From Dipteris shenzhenensis (lineage: Eukaryota; Polypodiophyta; Polypodiopsida; Gleicheniales), in assembly GCA_047967505.1 (NCBI GenBank), contig CM106539.1: 64,000 bases of DNA; one strand, written 5' to 3'. Below the pieces are notes generated by a model. It ran no database searches, was not told where the DNA came from, and was given only the letters and a program-made list of their open reading frames with translations. The translations under genes were made by a program, and so were the position numbers. This document shows, one piece after another, positions 33,700 through 46,142 of the stretch; within the stretch, counting starts at the first letter, position 1, and the number at the start of each line of letters is the position of its first letter.

Positions 33700-34379
33700 C
33701 TGCAAGTTAAGAGCGGGTAAATCAGTCAATATCAAACAATAAGTTATAATAAAATAGAATCCAGAGTGCCCTTAATACTACCTGTTTTCCTCATTGGTCA
33801 ATTAACACTTGAATTCAACTATAAGTGTTACCCTTACAAGAATTAAACAGCAGTTCAAATAAAAACATAGCCAATGACCAATACCTATTACCACGAAACA
33901 CAGACATGCATTTGCAGCTATTTGTTTCATGTAGGTAGTTCTTTGGCAGGGAAAATAATGTATTCTGCATCTTGAACAAATGATCAATTTTATTTTATTT
34001 TTTTCCAATGAAAAGACTTCAAATACGTCAAGAGCACAGCTGATGGAAGAAATACATCATGCAAGGCATGATAAACAAAACACCCTAAGTGGGCAAACTG
34101 CTACTCCAGCCTAGGGCCACTTGTAAAAGGAGGTGTTATGAATTCCTAAAGGACAGCACGAAAAGAAGAAAGGAAAATCATGTGACGCAAACACACAATG
34201 GAAAAATGGCAATGTTACAGCAATGGTTGTGAGATCATAGCCCAATCTTGCTACTCTCGTTTTGCAGAAGAGTTTTCTTAGCTATTTCTTTTAAGGGGGG
34301 GAAAGATATCTCGCCCTTAAAAAATCCATTTGCAAGAACATGAAAAAAAGTCAACAGCTATGCATATTTCAGCGACGCT
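33700..34379 (-). other. Intron 1 sequence next to exon 2
   Basis: A/T-rich with the exon-2 acceptor TTGCAG at 33701-33700. No gene or known repeat seen. Confidence 0.4.
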
Positions 34380-36090
34380 CATGAACTTGCAATTGACATT
34401 GAGGACGACATGACCGATTCTGACAGCAACAGTGATGGCTATAAATCATGTCATCGCGACAAGAAATCTTCAACGAAGGGAAGCACTTCCAACAAAGATT
34501 GCACCACCAAGGACAGAGTGGAAGCCATGGCCCTAAGAGTAAAAGATGAAATGATGCAGGCCATCGAGCAAAAGCTGCGTGTCTCTCAACCACCACAATA
34601 CCCACAGAGAGAAAATGTTTGGTGCCCACACTGTATGGCCAACCATATAGCTAATGAATGCCTAATCCTGAGGAACAGACTAAACCCACCAGAAGTGGCT
34701 CAGCCCCCACGGTTATGGTGTCCCATTTGCAATGTTGCAGGGCATGATGTAAATACATGTTTCTATATTATGAGGGTAGCACAACCCCGGTCCCAACAAT
34801 ACCAACAGCCGCCAATCCCACTGTACAAACAACCGGGACTGGCACCTAATGCACAAGTGCCACGTATCAACCCACTCCCGGTGAGAACACAAGTGCCTCA
34901 ACTAATGAGGAATCCCAATCCTTCGCAATATCCACGGGCTCCCAATCTTGCTCCAGTAGATCCAGTGCAACAACTCCAACCTCAAGAGCTAGAACCGCAC
35001 TATGAGTATGAAACAGAATACCCTATGTACTACATGGATGGTGCCGAAGAAATCATCCTAGTGTATGCTAATCAAGTAAGGCCCACCACATATTGAACAC
35101 CCATCAAGTTTTTCGTTGTGGAGAAAACCACCGCATAGCAGAATGCCCACACAAAGGTAACCATGTTACATTCAACCTCCTGTGTGCAGGGAATGCGGAG
35201 TTGGGCATGCTTGCATGGATTTCCCACTAAGAACAAAGCCTCAACCAACCACCGGAAGTAAAACCCGATATATCCCTGGGGATGATAAGTGTGAAAAATC
35301 ATAGTGTGGCAACAGAAAGTGTGGCATCATAGCCAGCCTTGATCATAAGAAGATAGCAGAAAGAAGCGGCACAGCCAAAACTCCTTTCCGCTCAAAAAAC
35401 AAAGAGCCCTCTAGCAAAACAAGCCATGCCAATCCCACAACACAGTGAGACCATGCCTAGCACATCCACAGAAAGTGCCACCCAAGGAGTCAAGAAAGCA
35501 TACCCTAATGCTGAAATTGAGAAGGCGTGTTAAGCCTTGAAGCAATGGGTACAACAGGAGCAAGAAAAATTTGAGACAGATAGGATGGCAGCAGTAGAGG
35601 TCAGAGCACCATCAACACCCAGCATTGACACGGTGATTGATCCCAACAACTTCCAACAGGTAATAGAGCAACATGCAAAACATCCCCAATTGGATGGCAC
35701 CGCACTAGCAAGCTTGATAAGCTGTCCCGTCACGATGCCAATTGAGACCTTACTAAGAAATTGCCCTAGAATGTGGGAGAATTTCAAGGGATGGATCAAA
35801 TCTTCACAATACTTCCCCCCACCTGAAGAAGAGGAAAAGGTAATTTCAGTAAAATTCGGTGCTAGGGATGACATAAAAAATGTAACCATCCCGCTAGAGC
35901 ATAAAGCCTTTGGCCAATACCGAGCAATAGTGGACGGCGGAGTCAACATTCTGGCAAGAGAGCTATATGAAGAATGGGACCTACCTCCGATGTAGAAGGC
36001 CACATTTAACATCCACCTAGTTAACCACACGAAAATGAAGCCATTGAGTATCGTTGACAATGTGCTGAAAAGAAAATGCTCCTCCGACTC
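34380..36090 (+). pseudogene. Ty3/gypsy gag C-terminus and protease fragment
   Basis: A plus-strand frame at 34410-35096 encodes a coiled/basic start, a first knuckle-like CPHCMANHIANEC, a proper CCHC knuckle CPICNVAGHDVNTC, and a Pro/Gln-rich linker. After stops, further knuckle-like pieces follow (RCGENHRIAEC, CRECGVGHACMDF; 35110-35220). The frame at 35537-35995 contains an aspartic-protease-like FGQYRAIVDGGVNILARELY with DGG where DTG or DSG is expected. RT, RNase H and integrase are missing; the element stops at about 36095 against a minus LINE-A. A run of up to four knuckles is more than usual for gypsy gag. Confidence 0.75.
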
Positions 36091-36094
36091 AACC

Positions 36095-39000
36095 TCCTAA
36101 CAGTCGCACAATGTGCATATGCAATGCTCCCTAGGGATCCCCTCTGCTCTGCTGCTCTCTATGCAGAGGCGGTGTGATGATACCCGAAACTATCCGATGG
36201 AGATCCATAGTGAGTGAGGCATATGAAGCTCAGTGTACCCCGGTGGTGTGATGAATCCCTCCTCCGAAATACGAAGACAATGATCTCTGTAGAAACTTAG
36301 CTTCACTGGAAGCTCCCTCGGCTCCAACTAGGTCCTAAAGGTGTGTAGTTGCAGGAGATCCTCCTGAATGACCTGGTTGGTGTGTGGCCCGATCGGGATG
36401 GTGGGTGGGAGTACCGGAGGGGCATCCGAACTGTACTGAAAAGGAGGTATCCTATCGATGTGAAACCCTAGTCTCACAAACCATCTGTGAGTCCGTGCAT
36501 TCCAGCATCACTCGTCTCCCTCTGCTGCCAACCTCATGGAGGAATCGAGAGCCAACCATGGCAACCTCTGTCTCCCTGATGTGCAGTCCCTATGTGATGT
36601 AACCCGGTGTAGATATGTGATGGTCTGAAAGGCTGCATCTAGCTGGAGTGGAGAAGCACCAAACTCGGCCTGAATGATATGATGTGGTACAAATGGTTTC
36701 CCCCAGATCATCCGTGATACATAAGGATCTGCACGCGCTCCACCCGTGTCCACTCTATCTCTGACATGTCAGGTCCCCAACAAGGGCTGCCATACATACC
36801 AACTGGTCAAACCAAGGAGGCGAAGAGAAGAGCCTTGGTCCGAGGGTCCTGGAAGTGGGAGTGGAAGCACTGTCTCTCTAGCCAAGCCAGTGAGGTGTAT
36901 CCCCTTCTCAGTCTGGCGCTGGTCTCATCATGAAGATCGGGCCAGAGAAGATGACCCCCAAGTAAGTGTATGAGGATACGATCTCAACTGGTGACCCACC
37001 GAAAGTGAATTGCTTCTGGTGCATGTTTGCTCGAGAGGTGTTAAAGATCATGACGTCGGTCTTGCCAAGGTTGACCTCCAAATCATGGGATAAACAAAAA
37101 GCCTGGAGTGCATCCAGGTGTCGCTAGAGCCCCTCGGATGTGGACGACAAGAGTGCCACATCATCTGCATAAAGAAGAATCTTGATGATGATCCCGGCAA
37201 GTGACCAACCGGTCCCTCCGGAAGCCCCCATGAAAGTCTCAAGCTCATCGATATAGAGGCCAGACAGGGTTGGTGATAAGGGACAACCCTGTTTGACCCC
37301 TATGGTACTCAAGATCTCATCTGTCCAACCTGCATCTGTCTGATGAGACTCTCTCATAAAGTGCCATGACTGCCCAGATGATCTCCTGATCAAATCCCAG
37401 TGCCTGTCGGCATGTGATGAGTCGAGTTCGAGAGTCAAAGGCTTTGCGGAAATCCACAAAGCAGCAATATACCCTCTCCTTCCATGATCTGGCCTCCTCT
37501 ATGACACTCTGAGTGTGAGTATGTGATCCATAGTCCCATGGTCTCGCCTGAAACCGGCATGACCCTCAACTTTGAGCCCTCTCATCTCTACGGACAGGCT
37601 GACCGACGCATCCAATACTGCTGGATAGATCTTGGACATCACATGTCCAATCATGATAGTCCTATAGTTACTCGGGTCCATGAGATCCCCTGCCTTGTGG
37701 ATGGGGGTGATGGTGTTGAGTGTCCAACTGCGGGGAAAGCCAAGGCAAACAGCGTCATTGAATAGCTTTGCTAGGATCAGGGCTAACGTGTCGATCCCAG
37801 CATAGCCCCTCGTTGTCCTTAGCTCGGCCATTGTGCAGTTTCAATGTCGCGTCCTTGACTCCCCCTCTTGTGAACAACGTGCAAGTGGTGGGGCGAGGTG
37901 TGTGTATAAGATCTCGAGTAGGCTAGTGTGGGACATCATAAAGATGGCATGCATACGTGTGCCAAACTCTCGTGTCGGTGAGGGATGATGGAGACCTACA
38001 CTCAAGGAATCTCCGCCAAAAATCCTTAGAGTTGTTGTTGTACAAGATGTTCAGCAACTCCTCCTCATTTTGACGAAGAAATGCCTGCTTCTTTCGATGT
38101 ACGACACGTTGGTACTTGCGTATCGTGTCTGGTGTGTTCGGGAGGTGACACTTGGTTTCAAGTCGGAGTTGTCGACGATAAGCCTTGCACTCCGCATCGT
38201 ACCAGTTGTTGCAGGGTACAGAACCAAGAGGTGGTGGTCTAGTGGACCATGTGGTGTGGGGAAAGACTAGCCTCGTGGAGTGTGCGACTAATCAGGGCAA
38301 CACGGTCCTCTATGAGTGGTATGTGATCGATGTAGGTTAGGAGTCTATTTAGGCATCCAAAGTAGGCAAGGGAGAGGCTGTGATCGAAGTGTATGTCGTG
38401 GTAGATGTCGTGCTTCATATGTGGTGTGTGTGGTGTGGCTAAGCGTGAGGTGGCGATAGTGAAGAATAGGTATGTGTGATCAACTCCTAGAGGGAGTGGT
38501 GCTACGGTGAAGTCGGTGATACGTGAGGTGAAGGTAGGGGATCCCATGATGTAATCTACTACACTAGTGCCCCCCCCCATGTGGGAAGCAAGTAAAACCA
38601 CCTGAGGAGGGCCATAGGTTAAGCCCGTTATAGATGATAAGATCATGCATCCTGCCCAGATCAAGGAGCGCGTGTCCGTATGGTGTAACAGGCCCGTGTC
38701 GGTCCGATGAGATCCTGGTCATACCTGCTCCGTCTAGGTCCATGTCTGGTAGCATGATAGAGTCATCTCGGAAGTCCATAAGTGGTGCCTGGCACGTGCT
38801 CGTCTTGGCGTTGAAGTCCCCAACAAGGAGAACTTCCCCGCAAGCTGAAAGGTCTGGGATATCCTGATGTAAGGGTGCATACGGCGATGTCTCACGAAGC
38901 GGGATGTGTCTGGCAAGAAGTAGCATATTGCTATAAACAGGTCACGAGTGGATGTGCATCGGATCCGGATCCACATGAATCGGGAGTGTGCATCCTTCCT

Positions 39001-39270
39001 CTCAACGGAGATGGCTCCAACGAGGGAAGACCTGTGCAATATTGCGACCCCGCCCGATCCTCTAACTCCTCCTGTATCCCTCGTCTCATCCCTGAAGGCT
39101 AACTCCCATGTGTAGCCACTGACTATCGGTAGTGGATACTCTCGGCTCAGATGTGTCTCTGTGTAAAAGACTATGTCTCCTCTTGTGTAAGATTCCAAGA
39201 AGCTCCCTGGGTCTTCAGTGTTCAAGCTCACTATTGTGTTCATGTGATTGATCTCCATTGCGTCCATGCT
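36095..39270 (-). pseudogene. LINE-A ORF2, near full-length, minus
   Basis: The most complete LINE-A. Minus order: endonuclease (39267-38240) with NTIVSLNTEDPGSF-type start, DIVFYTETHLSREYPLP, GGVAILHRSS, GDFNAKTS and GGGTSVVDYIMGSP, GVDHTYLFF. The RT region follows (38020-37120) with TITPIHKAGD, NYRTIMIGHVMSKIY, CCFVDFRKAFDSR-like, GVKQGCPLSPTLSGLYIDEL and ILLYADDVALLSS (catalytic YADD intact). Then a C-terminal part to about 36100. Several frameshifts and stops. The 3' tail module seen in other copies is absent, so the 3' end was lost. It inserts against gypsy sequence at 36.09 kb. Confidence 0.9.
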
Positions 39271-40050
39271 CTTTTACACTATCATGTTCTAGCATGCCCT
39301 TACCCTTGTACTCCCTCCTCCTCCCTCCTCCTCCTTTCTCCCTCCTCCTCCCTCCTCCTCCTCCTCCTGAAACCATGAAGGAGACTAGCTCTCCACTCCT
39401 CAACCTTGGACTCCTCTTAAACCTTGCAACTCCCTCTGAACCCTGAAACTCCTAGATAGGTCTCTCAACTATGTCCCCTTTCCGAACCCTGAAATCCCCT
39501 TATAAACCCTTAGACTCCCGTGGAGGCGACAGCCTCCATGAATATTCTCTCCCGTCGTAGCCCGTCACCCTCGTGCTCCGTCCGTCACCCCCAACAACGC
39601 CCTTCACCTCTACTCCGTCCGTCACCCCTACTCCAGTTTTGTCCATCGCCTCCGCTCTGTCCGTCACCCGCCTACACCATTGCCCGTCACCCCGTGCACC
39701 GCCCGTCTCACTCCTGCTCCGCCATCACCCTCCTTGAGCCCTTGTGCCTGTGCTCCGTGAGGTCTCTACTCGCTCCCATCCCATTTGCTGCTCCCATCTC
39801 TTGACCCACATAGCCCTCCCGTAGTTCTACGCCCGTGCAAAAAGTTAGTTCTCTCTCTCTCTCTCAGTCTTGCTAAACCTCAGCGACCCGTCACCTTGCG
39901 TAGCCCGTTGCCACGCTAGGCAAACCAGTGGTAAGACTAACCCTAGTCGAATTAACTCTATTTAATAGGCCACTTACACACTAACTAGAAGACGAGCTTG
40001 AGACAATGATGCAAGGCACACGGGGGGGCTGGTTGCTCTCTCACTGCCAC
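39271..40050. repeat. Pyrimidine-rich region with (TCC)n and CCGTCACCC repeats
   Basis: Contains (CCTCCT)n at 39310-39370, many CCGTCACCC or CCCGTCACC units at 39540-39720, and (TC)n at 39847-39864. Composition resembles the pyrimidine-rich leader of the ORF1-only unit at 52.2-52.55 kb. Probably LINE 5' UTR sequence. No gene. Confidence 0.6.
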
Positions 40051-40051
40051 G

Positions 40052-41861
40052 TTGATCCCGATATTGCTTTATGCAGACGATGTGGCTCTTCTGTCTTCCT
40101 TTGCAGAGGGACTTCAGAGACACTTTGACGCACTCCAGTATTTTTGTGACTCCCATGATTTGAAGGTCAACATGGGTAAAACCAAGGTTATGATCTTCAA
40201 TACATCTCGAGCCGTCATGCGCCAGGAGCAGTTCACGTTTGATGGGTCACCTGTTGAGATAGTTTCATCATATATATATTTGGGGGTTGTCTTCTCTAGG
40301 CCCATCTTCACTATGAGACTCGTGATGCAGGCACGCTTGGGCAGAGGATACGCATCATTGGCCAAACTAGAGAGGCAGTGCTTCCGCTCAAACTTCCAGG
40401 ATCCACAAACCAAGGGGCTGCTGTTTGACTCCTTAGTCTGCCCAGCAGGCATGTATGGCAACCCTTGTTGAGGACCAAATCTATCCGATACAGAGTGGCC
40501 ACGAATGGAGCGACTACAAGTGCTCATCCTATCACGAATGATTCGCAGTAAGCCATCAGTATCTCACCAAATCATACAGGCTGAGTTTGGGTCATCTCCA
40601 CTACAGCCAGATGCTGCATTTCAGGTTATCACATAGTCAAAGAGTATGGGGATTACCCTTCCAAATGCAGAAGGCTGCCATGGTTGGCATTGTCTTCCTC
40701 TATGACGCTCTCAGTAAGAGGTGACCAAAGATGTTGGTATGCACGCACAAAGAGATGGTTTGAGGGGTTGGGACTCCACATGGACAGACTCCCTCCCTTC
40801 CAATATAGTTTGGATGCTCCTTTCTCCCCCCTCATGTCACACGATGTCAACCAGGTGATCCGTGAGGATCTCTTACAGCTACACACATTCCGGACCTGGT
40901 TGGCACCGAGCGAACTCCCAGTGAAGCTTAGCTTCTACAAAGACCACTGCTTACATATCACAAATGAGGGTTTCATTGATCCACCAGGGTACACGTAGAT
41001 CCACTTACCCCACTCATTGAGGATCTCTATTGGGCAGTTCCGGGTCTCTTCACATAGACTTCGTATACAGAGCAACAGGGCAGAGTGTCTACCAAGGGAG
41101 AGGCGCTAATGCACATTATGCGGTATACAGGAGATTGAGACAGAGGAGCACTTCATCTTCAGGTGTCCCATCTATTATGAGATCCACGGGCGTTTCTATT
41201 GCCTCTTCAGAGATAGTTATGGAGCCCTGTCCCGATTCCTCTCCTATCCAGATCAGAGATGCTTGGCAGGCTTCATTCATGAGGTAGTTAGGCACCGCGA
41301 GAGGATACTTCAATCACGGAGACAGGAACAGACTTCTTCCTTGGCAGACCCCTCCTAGAGCTCTATCACGGAGTTCTTTCAACCAGATCTCCTGAACCCT
41401 CCTGAGACGAGACCTCGACATAATCGGGACTTAGAGCCAGTGACTCGAGAACTCAAACGAAGGGTACACGCACAGATTACACTCGGGGATATCGCCTCCA
41501 TGTTCACCATCGCAGCCCGTCCGACAGGGCTTACTGTAGGCCTTGTTAGGCGTAGAGCTATGACCAGGAGACGTCACAAGACCGCATCCTCGAGTGGCCG
41601 ACAACGCTCTATCGCCGATTTCTTGCCTCCAGTACCTCATCCACCTCTAATATCCTGATGAGGATGATGATGACGATGTGACTGATTTGTAGTTCGATCA
41701 CGGACATGACTATGTTGTACTTAGTACTTAGAACTATCATTCTGCATTATTTTTACATTATGCATTGGTGTGGATGCTCGCTTAGTAGCTCCACGCTCAC
41801 AGCTTGAGTGTACCAGGGTTTCACAATCTCATACACCCATCGGTCTTCCGAAGACTTCAAT

Positions 41862-41864
<3 letters not shown>
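40052..41864 (+). pseudogene. LINE-A ORF2 3' half, plus, with (TC)n end
   Basis: Starts inside RT at ILLYADDVALLSSFAEGLQR, then DLKVNMGKTKVMIFNTSR, VSSYIYLGVVFSRP. The distal part has DVNQVIREDLLQLHTFRTWL, VKLSFYKDHCLHI, a degenerate Cys/His segment with EIETEEHFIF-like sequence (41130-41160), and the C-terminus SSGRQRSIADFLPPVPHP (to 41658). The 3' non-coding part ends with ATCTCATACACC, a stem-loop, AATAAAC and (TC)16. At least two stops and frameshifts. 5'-truncated, as expected for LINE insertion. Confidence 0.9.

Positions 41865-41897
<33 letters not shown>
41865..41897 (+). repeat. (TC)n tail of LINE-A
   Basis: Pure TC run directly after the LINE-A 3' module and directly before LINE-C ORF1 sequence. 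Confidence 0.95.
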
Positions 41898-41899
<2 letters not shown>

Positions 41900-41900
<1 letters not shown>

Positions 41901-43985
41901 ACGAGAGTGAAAACGAGGACATTGAACAGGTCCTCACACACGTCTTTCAAAAGATCATGCGCATCTCTGCCAGAAAATGGCAAGATGCATTCAAAGTGGG
42001 ACGGAAGGGTGAAAAACCAAGACAAATCATAGTCAAGATGCACAGTCCCGCCTCAAAGTACTGAATCACAAGCATCATCTCAAAGGGCACTCCATATGGA
42101 TAAACGAAGACCTCACGAGAAATCAATATGCCCAAAAACTCAAAGAGCTAGAAGTCATTAGGAATGCAAAAAAGGAAGGAAAGAATGCCTATATGAAGGA
42201 TGGGAAAGCAGTAATTACAGCAAAGAGCAAAGGGGGAGAGAAACAAAAGGATAAATAGGAATACGAGACCCTCATAATCAAAATCTGGAATGTGGAAGGA
42301 TGGAATCTAGACAAGGTCATTGCATTAGAAGATGAAGTGTTGGAGACAGACATACTCATAGTGTCGGAAACATGGGAGCACGGGGGAAATGAATCCCCAA
42401 AAATCAAGGGGTTCTTGAAGACATCAATGTGGAATGCAAAAACACACATAGGGGCAAGAGGTTTGGAGGGATTGCATGTTACATTAGCATGACATGGCAG
42501 AAATCAGCGAGAGTGATAAAGAAGGATCCACATAAACAATATATGTGGTTAGAGATAGTAGCAAAAGATGGAAATATAAGGTTGGCACTGTGCTATTTTG
42601 CACCCCTGCAATCACCCATATACAAACAAAACAGCCATCTATCCCGAGAGGACCCTCTTATGCACTTGGGAGAAGACATAGCTCAGTTCTCTAAAGAGCA
42701 TGTAATTATCCTCGCCGGAGACTTCAACGCAAGGACAGGATCATTACAAGGGGTCATTACAGTGGAAGGGAAAGATCCCATTTGGATGGAGGAAATGGAA
42801 GAGGACAATGTAGAAAGAAAAGGCTGGAAAAGGACATCTAGAGATGATGGGGAAATCACCCAAATGGGAAGGCAACTCCTCGCCCTATGCGGATGCTTTG
42901 GAATGCAAATTTGCAATGGCACCCCGTACTTCAAAGAAAACGGAGGGATGCACATGCAAAACTCCTCAAGGGTCGAGCGTAGTTGATTATGTGATCATGA
43001 ACCCGCACACACTTGAGCACTTCAAGATTGAAGAGGAGTCTATTGATTCCGATCACAGCAATATCTATGGGCATTGTAGGGGCAAAGCACATAGTAAAAA
43101 AACAGGAAATTCCTGCGCAACCCAGGCTGAGATTAGATTATAAAAAGGCACACATATATGAACAGAAACTAGAAGAAGAAATAGCACATTGTCAGACACC
43201 TTCCACATGCCAAGAAATGAGTGAATGCATGACAGACTTACTGCAGAAAACAGCTCATGAATGCTTTACAAAAAGCAAGGGGAGGAGCAAAGGCATGCCT
43301 GTAACCACTGGTATAATCAGGAATGCAAAGTAGCAAAAAAAGCATGGACAACAGTAGACACAACCGGGAAGGAGAACAAAGCTAGAGCCTACAGAAAGTT
43401 GGTAAGAAACACAAAAAGAGAGTTTCTCAAGAGCAAACAAATTGAGAGCTTTGATGAGCTTAAGCAAAATCCCAAAAAGTTTTTCCAAAAGGTACATGGC
43501 AGCATACCCCATGAGAGGAAAGCATCATGGGAAGACATGATAGATTTCGTCAAAGGCCTCTATGAGAGAGAGGGAGAAGAGAAGGTCAATAATAACTTTT
43601 CCATCAAAGCTGTAAATGATGTCATAACAGAAAGAAAAGAAAGAAAGAAAGTCTATTAACGTCCACGGAAGACCAAGAAGTCTATGAGTACATCAGCTTA
43701 GGGAGGGTAGCTCCCAGGGAGTGCATAAAGCAGAGGAAGATGTGGGAAAGGGTTTGAGAAAGCTCGCAAACGGAAAGGATCTAGACACACAAGGGCTAGT
43801 GGCTGAAATGCTGAAATGGGGGGGTGAGAAGAAAAAGAAAATGCTCACTACACTCATGAATTGAGCCTTAGAAGAAGGCTTTCCCAAGGAATGGCAGCTT
43901 AGCAGGATCGTACCAATCCATAAGAGCGGGGACAGCAAGGTGGCCAAAAACTACCGCACCATCATGGTGAGTAGCCTAATGGCCA
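41900..43985 (+). pseudogene. LINE-C: ORF1 C-terminus plus ORF2 endonuclease and RT start
   Basis: The left part (41900-42258) is the C-terminal domain of an L1-type ORF1 protein: HSIWINEDLTRNQYAQKLKE followed by NAKKEGKNAYMKDGKAVI. A stop and then ORF2 follow almost immediately: endonuclease with IKIWNVEGWN, ILIVSETWEHGG, YMWLEIVAKDGNIRLALCYF, ILAGDFNARTGSLQG and SSVVDYVIMN, SDHSNI. A linker (FFQKVHGSIPHERKASWEDM) and the RT start (GKDLDTQGLVAEML, IVPIHKSGDSKVAKNYRTIM) run to about 43985. There RT breaks off mid-domain and ORF1-only sequence begins. Several frameshifts. Endonuclease GDFN and SDH residues are present. Confidence 0.85.
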
Positions 43986-43989
43986 AGTT

Positions 43990-44766
43990 ATAACTACCTA
44001 CAGCATGAAATTAAAGAGCTCAGGCTTATGGTTGCAGCTCTTGGAAGAAAAGTGAAGGAGATGGAGAGCAAGGACAAGCAAGAGATTATTGCAGAGGTTA
44101 TGGAAAAATGCAGCACATCCCCACCAACATCAACACTCATTTCTACGGTCAAAGAGATGATCAAGACTCATGTTAGTTCAGCCAAGGAAGAGATGGCTAT
44201 TGTAGCCAGCAATATAATTAATAAAGAGATGTCTATGCAGAAGTTAAAGAGCAGGAAGCAGTAGTACATAACAAGAAAATACTACGCATTGGGGGGTAGC
44301 CCAAAGATTGATGTGGCAGCTCTAGTGAGGCTTTTGGGTTGACAAATGCTCCAGCCACATTCAATAGAATGATGGATCACATCTTCCGAAAGTACAAACA
44401 TTTCTACATTAGCTACATACAAAGATATGGATATCTGAGGAGCTCACTCCGACTCAGCTCAAACAAAGGAATAGTGAACTCACCAAAGTCAAGGACGCAC
44501 ATAAAGCTGGAAAATGGGCAGTCTACCGAGATGGAATAGCATTTATCCGAGATTTCAAATCTAATCCTAAAGTCCCTCAGTTTTAAACTGATGTAATGAA
44601 TGCCTTCCTGATATAGGACTACAACTCAGAATTGTGCTTTAATAAGCTCGAGCTGAGTTGCCATGTGCACTCCTCGACCCTCTCTGGTTTATCCAGATGA
44701 TGTAAGGATTTATGTTTTGCACTTTGTCCCATAAGCCCGTGAGGCTTTCTGCAGACGTTAATAGAT
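43990..44766 (+). pseudogene. ORF1-only unit, copy 1, with gypsy RT patch
   Basis: Begins inside a coiled coil (YLQHEIKELRLMVAALGRKV, EMESKDKQEIIAEV) that nearly matches 52710-52820. It then has the IGG-x-PKD start of an RRM-like middle domain. At about 44332-44400 the ORF1 sequence is replaced by a gypsy RT patch (FGLTNAPATFNRMMDHIFR), after which the ORF1 C-terminal domain resumes (ELTPTQLKQRNSELTKVKDA). It ends with the shared 3' module (stem-loop 44733-44747, GCAGACGTTAATAGATC) and (TTTC)n. No ORF2. Confidence 0.8.
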
Positions 44767-44797
44767 CTTTCTTTCTTTCTTTCTTTTCTCTCTCAGT
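44767..44797 (+). repeat. (TTTC)n/(TC)n tail
   Basis: Follows the module TAAGCCCGTGAGGCTTTCTG and precedes the LINE-C C-terminal fragment. Confidence 0.9.
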
Positions 44798-44799
44798 GA

Positions 44800-45332
44800 A
44801 AAGATGGCACGATCCAAGAACAAAAATGCAATTATACAAACGGGAAATCAACCCAATGGACGGCTACACAATGCAGAAATATCTTGGGGAGGACATCTCA
44901 ATATTCAAAAGGAATTTAATATGCAAAATAAGTACCAGCTCACATGATCTAGAAGTGGAGAAGGGTAGATGGATACAACCCAAGATCCCAAGAGAGGCAA
45001 GGATATGCAAAATCTGCCCTACAGGGAAGGTGGAAGATGAGCAGCACATGCTCTTAAAATGTCGAGCATACGCACAGATAATGGAGAATCATGGAAACAA
45101 TAGATGTAATCTGAAGAATCTATTGGAACAGCCAGCCCACAAGTTTGGAAGCTACTTAAAAGACATCTTGGAACATCACAGCAAAATTCTCCAACTAGCA
45201 CAAAAAATAGTCCAGCAAATACTCACAATGTAGAAAGATTTGGGAGATTTTTTTTTCAAGAGTTGTATTTAATTTAATAGTGGGCCGATAGATCCTAAGG
45301 TCTCATAGTCCCGCTAGGGCTTCTGCAAATGT

Positions 45333-45334
<2 letters not shown>
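44800..45334 (+). pseudogene. LINE-C ORF2 C-terminal fragment with 3' module
   Basis: Open to 45233: WHDPRTKMQLYKREINP, then RICKICPTGKVEDEQHMLLK with a following CRAY. This is the CxxC...H...C zinc-finger-like C-terminus of LINE ORF2. It probably belongs to the same LINE-C as 41.9-43.98 kb, with the RT core missing and the ORF1-only unit in between. The 3' region has GTCTCATAGTCCCGCTAGGG then CTTCTGCAAATGTTAATC and (TC)n at 45335-45371, followed by (CA)n to 45390. Confidence 0.8.
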
Positions 45335-45390
<56 letters not shown>

Positions 45391-45394
45391 AACA

Positions 45395-45904
45395 GGGACG
45401 AGAGACCTTATCAGAACCATCTTGGAGTGTGATCACGGAGTACTTCCAGCCAGAGCACATTGTCCCCACGATCACAGATAGCAAGCAAGACAAAGACGCT
45501 GAGACCGAGACGCGACACACTCGTCGAAGGACAAATGCGCATATCAGGCTTGCTAACATCTCATCTATGTTTAGACCTGGGATACAGTTGACTGGAATTA
45601 CTGTGGCGCCTGTCAGGAATAGAGCCGCCACCAGGAGATCACGACCGATTACACTTCCAGATAGTAGATAGCGATCTATCACGAAGGTTTTGCCTGCACA
45701 GCCTAGTCCATCACTGGGCCTACATTGACGTTCCATGCCACGTGTGTGCTATATTGTATTATATTGACTATGGTGACATTGACTATGTCCTACACAATTC
45801 TCTAGCATGGATTAGGATGCTCGTTTAGTAGCTCCACCCTTTTGCTCATTGTATCAGGTTTTCTATCAGTCTCATAGACCCACTGGACTTTAGGAGACTT
45901 TAAT

Positions 45905-45907
<3 letters not shown>
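45395..45907 (+). pseudogene. LINE-A extreme C-terminus and 3' module
   Basis: Starts ITEYFQPEHIV, parallel to ITEFFQPDLLN at 41.37 kb. It continues to RRRTNAHIRLANISSMFRPG, then TRRSRPITLPDSR, TAG, RSITKVLP. Compared with the copy at 41 kb the TAG sits where the Gln of QRSIADFL should be. The 3' end has GTCTCATAGACCCACTGGAC, TTTAATAAAC and (TC)n at 45908-45937. Only about 520 bp of the element is present. Confidence 0.8.
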
Positions 45908-45941
<34 letters not shown>

Positions 45942-46109
45942 GTGCGCGTGTGTGTGTGCGTGCATGCGTGCGTGTGTGTGTGTGAGTGAAAGAGAGAGAG
46001 AGAGAGAGAGAGTTTGCGCGCGCACGCTATTTACAGCACTACCTCATCTCAGTCATCATTCAGGGTGGTCTCATTACCAGACTCACCATGCACTCTTTCC
46101 ATAGATCTG

Positions 46110-46142
<33 letters not shown>

